From: Mycolicibacter algericus DSM 45454
GTDB lineage: Bacteria; Actinomycetota; Actinomycetes; Mycobacteriales; Mycobacteriaceae
Assembly (NCBI RefSeq): GCF_002086455.1
Contig: NZ_MVHC01000004.1
Coordinates: 62,001-126,000 of the forward strand
DNA length: 64,000 bases
Reading direction: 5' to 3'
Each line of letters starts with the position of its first letter. Position 1 is the first letter of the stretch. Both the position numbers and the translations under genes were made by a program. Of the stretch, positions 60,298-64,000 are shown piece by piece. The notes under the pieces are model-generated. The model was not told where the DNA came from. It worked only from the letters and a program-made list of their open reading frames with translations, and did not search any database.

Positions 60298-61143
60298 GTG
60301 GCAACACGGCAGAGCTCCGGAACCCGGGCCAAGGACAGCGACCGGGACGACGTCTGCCGCATCCTGGACGCCGCCCTGGCCGAGGGGCAGCTGTCGAGCG
60401 AGGAGCACCGGGAACGCGTCAGTGCGGCCACCCGTGCCGTCACGCTCGGTGACCTGCACTCGCTGATCGCCGATCTGCAGACCGCGAGCGCGCCCGTGCA
60501 ACTGCCGGCGCTGAACAAGCCCGTCGGATTCGGTGGTCGCGCGATGGCGGCGGCGGCACTGGGCGCGGCGGTGCTGCTGGGGCTGGGCATCGGCTGGGGG
60601 GTGTACGGCAATACGAGTTCGCCGCTGAGCTTCACCTCCGACCCCGGCGCCAAGCCCGACGGCGTCGCCCCGCTGGTGCTGACACCGCCGCGTCGGCTGC
60701 ATTCGCTGGGCGGGCTCAGCGGTCTGCTGGAACAGGCCCGCGCCAAGTTCGGGGACACCATGGGGTACCGGCTGGTGGTCTACCCCGAGTACGCGTCTAT
60801 GGACCGGCCCGATCCCACCGAGCCACGCCGGCAGCTGAGTTACCACTATCGCGGTGGCTGGGATGACCCGTCCACTTCGGCCCGGAGCAGCGGCGACACC
60901 GAAGCGGTCGATCTGGCCGGGTTCGACCTGAAGGCCGCGGTGGGGATTCTGCGGGGAGCCCCCGAAACGCTCGGGATCAAGCCCGCCGAGGTCAAGAACA
61001 CCTACCTAATCGTCGACCCGGCGAAGGATCCGACGGCGCCGGGGGCGGTGTCACTGTCGGTGTACGTTTCCAGCGATTACGGCAGCGGCTACATCGCCTT
61101 CGCCGGTGACGGAACTGTCAAACGCATCAATTACCCGTCTTGA
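60298..61143 (+). CDS. DUF1707-containing membrane protein (Rv0048c-like)
   Basis: A 281-residue protein. The N-terminal DUF1707 domain (about 13-65) reads KDSDRDDVCRILDAALAEGQ and LSSEEHRERVSAATRAVTLG, and is followed by a membrane helix (AMAAAALGAAVLLGLGIGWG) and an extracytoplasmic domain (about 110-281) ending GYIAFAGDGTVKRI. The function is not known. The GTG start at 60298 has no clear ribosome-binding site. Order and orientation match the M. tuberculosis ino1 region. Confidence 0.87.
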   Translation: MATRQSSGTRAKDSDRDDVCRILDAALAEGQLSSEEHRERVSAATRAVTLGDLHSLIADLQTASAPVQLPALNKPVGFGGRAMAAAALGAAVLLGLGIGWGVYGNTSSPLSFTSDPGAKPDGVAPLVLTPPRRLHSLGGLSGLLEQARAKFGDTMGYRLVVYPEYASMDRPDPTEPRRQLSYHYRGGWDDPSTSARSSGDTEAVDLAGFDLKAAVGILRGAPETLGIKPAEVKNTYLIVDPAKDPTAPGAVSLSVYVSSDYGSGYIAFAGDGTVKRINYPS

Positions 61144-61200
61144 ACTGGCCGTCTCGGGGGCCTGAATAGTGGGCAAACAGTAGCCACTTGGGTTCTGTTA

Positions 61201-61213
61201 TATCGGCGCGATA
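61201..61213. promoter_or_regulatory. Palindrome in the padR promoter (candidate operator)
   Basis: TATCG-GCG-CGATA is a perfect inverted repeat, and the adjoining TACTAT (61212-61217) fits a TANNNT -10 box. The site lies about 57 bp before the padR-like start and upstream of ino1, so it may be the autoregulatory PadR site or the control point for the padR-ino1 unit. Binding is inferred. Confidence 0.4.
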
Positions 61214-61269
61214 CTATGGCCCGAACCGTCGAACGGTCGTAGCCACAAATCATCGCAGGAGGTGAATCG

Positions 61270-61812
61270 GTGCTTGAGCTTGCCATTCTGGGCTTGCTGC
61301 TCGAGTCTCCGATGCACGGCTACGAGCTGCGGAAACGGTTGACCGGTCTGCTGGGCGCATTCCGGGCGTTCTCCTACGGCTCGCTGTATCCGGCGCTGCG
61401 CCGCATGCAGGCTGCCGGGTTGATCGCCGAGGACGCCGCACCGGCGGGCACCCCGGTACGCCGGGCCCGACGGGTCTACCGGCTGACCGACGCCGGTCGC
61501 CAGCGCTTCACCGAGCTGGTGGCCGACACCGGACCGCAGAACTACACCGACGACGGCTTCGGGGTCCACCTGGCTTTCTTCAACCGCACCCCCGCCGAGG
61601 CGCGGATGCGGATTCTGGAAGGCCGCCGTCGGCAGGTGGAGGAACGCCGGGAGGGCCTGCGTAACGCCGTGACGCGGGCCAGCAACTCATTGGATCGCTA
61701 CACCCGCCAACTGCACCAGCTCGGGCTGGAGTCCAGTGAGCGGGAGGTCAAGTGGCTCAACGAGTTGATCGCGGCCGAACGCGTCTCGCAGGGCCGCGCC
61801 GAACAATCTTGA
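61270..61812 (+). CDS. PadR-family transcriptional regulator (Rv0047c-like)
   Basis: A 180-residue PadR: MLELAILGLLLESPMHGYEL, then FRAFSYGSLYPALRRMQAAG with the winged-helix recognition helix, RRVYRLTDAGRQRFTELVAD and a C-terminal coiled-coil (EERREGLRNAVTRASNSLDR). The GTG start follows AGGAGGTG. It lies 75 bp upstream of ino1 on the same strand and is conserved there in mycobacteria, but its targets are not settled. Confidence 0.93.
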   Translation: MLELAILGLLLESPMHGYELRKRLTGLLGAFRAFSYGSLYPALRRMQAAGLIAEDAAPAGTPVRRARRVYRLTDAGRQRFTELVADTGPQNYTDDGFGVHLAFFNRTPAEARMRILEGRRRQVEERREGLRNAVTRASNSLDRYTRQLHQLGLESSEREVKWLNELIAAERVSQGRAEQS

Positions 61813-61887
61813 CCCTGCCCGGCGCGGGAATCAGAACAACACAAACAGCACGTCAGCAGTGACAGCAGAAGAAGGAGAACGTCGGAA

Positions 61888-62979
61888 ATGACTGAGCAAA
61901 CGACGGATGTGCGGGTCGCCATTGTCGGCGTCGGTAACTGCGCCTCCTCGCTGGTCCAGGGCGTGCAGTACTACCAGAACGCCGACGACACTTCGACGGT
62001 GCCCGGGCTGATGCACGTGCGATTCGGTCCGTATCACGTCCGCGATGTGAAGTTCGTCGCCGCGTTCGACGTGGACGCCAAGAAGGTCGGCTTCGACCTG
62101 TCCGAGGCCATCTTCGCCTCGGAGAACAACACCATCAAGATCGCCGACGTGCCGCCGACCAACGTGGTGGTGCAGCGCGGTCCCACCCTCGACGGCATCG
62201 GCAAGTACTACGCCGACACCATCGAGGTCTCCGACGCCGACGCCGTCGATGTGGTCTCGGTGCTCAAGGAGGCCAAGGTCGACGTGCTGGTGTCCTACCT
62301 GCCGGTGGGATCCGACGAGGCCGACAAGTTCTACGCCCAGTGCGCCATCGACGCCGGGGTCGCGTTCGTCAACGCGCTGCCGGTGTTCATCGCCTCGGAC
62401 CCGGTGTGGGCCAAGAAGTTCGCCGACGCCGGCGTGCCGGTTGTGGGCGACGACATCAAGAGCCAGGTCGGCGCTACCATCACCCACCGCGTTATGGCCA
62501 AGCTGTTCGAGGACCGCGGCGTCACGCTGGACCGCACCTACCAGCTCAACGTCGGCGGCAACATGGACTTCAAGAACATGCTCGAGCGGGAGCGGCTGGA
62601 GTCCAAGAAGGTCTCCAAGACCCAGGCCGTCACCTCCAACCTGACCGGCTCGCTGGCCGGCAAGGTCGAGGACAAGAACGTGCACATCGGACCGAGCGAC
62701 CACGTGGCCTGGCTCGATGACCGCAAGTGGGCCTACGTGCGGCTGGAAGGCCGCGCCTTCGGCGACGCGCCGCTGAACCTGGAGTACAAGCTCGAGGTGT
62801 GGGACTCGCCGAACTCGGCCGGCATCATCATCGACGCGGTGCGCGCGGCCAAGATCGCCAAGGACCGCGGCATCGGCGGGCCGATCATCCCCGCCTCGGC
62901 CTACCTGATGAAGAGCCCCCCCAAGCAGCTGCCCGACGACGTCGCGCGCGCGCAACTCGAAGAGTTCATCGTCGGCTAA
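61888..62979 (+). CDS. ino1: Myo-inositol-1-phosphate synthase
   Basis: A 363-residue enzyme that converts glucose-6-phosphate to inositol-1-phosphate with NAD+, the first step toward phosphatidylinositol, PIMs, LAM and mycothiol. The NAD loop is [10 protein letters not shown] (12-21); [40 protein letters not shown] and [14 protein letters not shown] carry the substrate and catalytic Lys residues. A GAAGGAG ribosome-binding site precedes the ATG. Confidence 0.97.
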   Translation: MTEQTTDVRVAIVGVGNCASSLVQGVQYYQNADDTSTVPGLMHVRFGPYHVRDVKFVAAFDVDAKKVGFDLSEAIFASENNTIKIADVPPTNVVVQRGPTLDGIGKYYADTIEVSDADAVDVVSVLKEAKVDVLVSYLPVGSDEADKFYAQCAIDAGVAFVNALPVFIASDPVWAKKFADAGVPVVGDDIKSQVGATITHRVMAKLFEDRGVTLDRTYQLNVGGNMDFKNMLERERLESKKVSKTQAVTSNLTGSLAGKVEDKNVHIGPSDHVAWLDDRKWAYVRLEGRAFGDAPLNLEYKLEVWDSPNSAGIIIDAVRAAKIAKDRGIGGPIIPASAYLMKSPPKQLPDDVARAQLEEFIVG

Positions 62980-63036
62980 GCGTTGACTCCGCGGTGACCA
63001 GGCACGCTACTCGTACTTTTGCCGGGTGAGCGCAGA

Positions 63037-63912
63037 GTGAACGCGGAACTGAGCGACGAGTTCGCCCTGCTGGCCGGCAACGCCGAACAAGCCGGTGTCA
63101 CCGGCCCGCTGCCGGCCGTTCAGCGCATCGAGACCGCCACCGTCAGCGCGTTGCGGTGGGGAACCGAGCCGCCGCGGGTGGTGTTCCTGCACGGCGGCGC
63201 GCAGAACGCCCACACCTGGGACACCGTCATCCTCGGGCTCGGACAACCCGCGCTGGCCGTGGACCTGCCCGGCCACGGCCGGTCGGCCTGGCGCGACGAC
63301 GGCGACTACTCGCCGCAGCGCAACGCCGCGACCGTCGCGCCGGTGCTGCGCGAGCTCGCACCGACCGCCGAATTGGTGGTCGGGATGTCGCTGGGCGGGC
63401 TGACCGCGATCCGGATGGCCGCCGCCGCCCCCGAGCTGGTCCGCCGGCTGGCGCTCGTGGACGTGACTCCCTCGGCACTGCAACGGTATTCACAGCTGAG
63501 CGCCGCCGATCGCGGGACGGTGGCGTTGGCCCAGGGCGACCGCACCTTCCCCGACTTCGAGTCCATGCTGGCCGTCACCCGGCTGGCGGCACCGCATCGT
63601 GATCCGGAGTCCCTGCGGCGCGGGCTGTTCCACAACACCCGGCAACTGCCCGATGGGCGGTGGACCTGGCGTTACGACACGATCCGCAGTGTCGGGGACT
63701 TCACCGAGCTGTGGACCGACGTCTCGGCGGTCGCCGCGCCGACGACCTTGATCCGTGGTGGCGACTCGGTGTTCGTCTCCGCCGACGATGTCGCCGAATA
63801 CGCTCGGCGCTCACCGGGCCTGACAACCCACGTCGTGGCCGGCTCCGGACATTCGGTACAAAGCGACCAGCCGCGCGCTCTGGTCGAGCTGCTGCGCCGG
63901 ACGCTACCGTGA
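63037..63912 (+). CDS. Alpha/beta-fold hydrolase (Rv0045c-like)
   Basis: A 291-residue hydrolase: VVFLHGGAQNAHTWDTVI for the oxyanion hole, VVGMSLGGLTAIRMAA for the nucleophile elbow (G-M-S-L-G), and AGSGHSVQSDQPRAL for the catalytic His. The M. tuberculosis protein at this position is a small-ester hydrolase. The GTG at 63037 is the homology start; a TTG 18 nt upstream is possible. Its stop overlaps the next gene (GTGA). Confidence 0.88.
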   Translation: MNAELSDEFALLAGNAEQAGVTGPLPAVQRIETATVSALRWGTEPPRVVFLHGGAQNAHTWDTVILGLGQPALAVDLPGHGRSAWRDDGDYSPQRNAATVAPVLRELAPTAELVVGMSLGGLTAIRMAAAAPELVRRLALVDVTPSALQRYSQLSAADRGTVALAQGDRTFPDFESMLAVTRLAAPHRDPESLRRGLFHNTRQLPDGRWTWRYDTIRSVGDFTELWTDVSAVAAPTTLIRGGDSVFVSADDVAEYARRSPGLTTHVVAGSGHSVQSDQPRALVELLRRTLP

Positions 63913-64000
63913 CTGAGGTGAGGCCCATCCGAATCGGCGTGCAGCTGCACCCCCAGCACGCCGCGCAATACGGTGCGATCCGCGACGCGGTCCGGCGGTG
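63909..64000 (+). CDS. LLM-class oxidoreductase, N-terminus only (Rv0044c-like)
   Basis: The first 30 codons of a plus-strand gene that runs off the window, starting VTEVRPIRIGVQLHPQHAAQ and followed by YGAIRDAVRR. The RIGVQLHPQ strand is typical of F420-dependent LLM oxidoreductases. The GTG start overlaps the preceding hydrolase stop, in the same order as M. tuberculosis Rv0045c-Rv0044c. Confidence 0.75.
   Translation, partial: MTEVRPIRIGVQLHPQHAAQYGAIRDAVRR

Noticed and set aside
1..64000. CRISPR arrays, tRNA or rRNA genes, prophage
   Set aside because: No regularly spaced repeats, tRNA-like cloverleaf, rRNA signature or phage structural gene was recognised.

Overview
The window comes from a high-GC actinobacterium of the genus Mycobacterium in the broad sense, most likely a fast-growing environmental (Mycolicibacterium-type) species. 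The evidence is mmpS/mmpL genes, a PE-PPE pair, many acyl-CoA dehydrogenases, short-chain dehydrogenases and LLM flavin oxidoreductases, and, from about 49.5 kb to the end, the mycobacterial oriC-proximal block dnaB-rplI-rpsR-ssb-rpsF-GT87-ponA-DUF5318 facing a DUF1707 gene, a padR-like gene, ino1, an alpha/beta hydrolase and an LLM oxidoreductase. No tRNA, rRNA or CRISPR array was seen.

Layout. 0-4.6 kb: the end of an epoxide hydrolase gene, an mmpS-mmpL export operon and its divergent TetR regulator. 4.6-13.7 kb: lipid or steroid-type catabolic genes (HsaA-like flavoprotein, amidohydrolase, fused MaoC dehydratase, hydrolase, SnoaL-like protein, LLM oxidoreductase, SDR, TetR). 13.7-16 kb: an M-box (Mg2+) riboswitch, a short upstream ORF and a PE-PPE pair. 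16-27.4 kb: further catabolic genes, including a translationally coupled TesB-VOC-ALDH run that continues into SDR and LLM genes and is headed by a divergent TetR with a clear palindromic operator, plus a carotenoid-type membrane protein, an acyl-CoA dehydrogenase pair and two Tat-exported DUF1906 proteins. 27.4-38.9 kb: cell-envelope and miscellaneous enzymes (MBL hydrolase, exported phosphatase, PAP2-lipid kinase fusion, two divergent PE-PPE-domain hydrolases, MscS channel, serine hydrolases, COG0523 GTPase) and a 28-residue membrane peptide.

38.9-49.5 kb is the accessory region. It holds a transposase remnant, a SIR2-domain protein with a long C-terminal helical region, a broken mannose-1-phosphate guanylyltransferase fragment, a free-standing DnaB-intein-derived LAGLIDADG endonuclease gene, and a 4.67-kb cassette (44826-49490). 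The cassette has TGTAGGGTCTCA inverted termini, three internal repeats at each end, and a perfect 5-bp target duplication (ACTGG). It carries no transposase but five cargo genes: two AhpD/CMD-fold proteins, a TetR, an unknown protein and a GMC oxidoreductase. It sits 6 nt after the dnaB stop codon. Removing it places the intein-derived gene 67 nt downstream of an intein-less dnaB.

49.5-64 kb is the conserved core, with one notable change: ponA (class A penicillin-binding protein) is present as two complete tandem copies.
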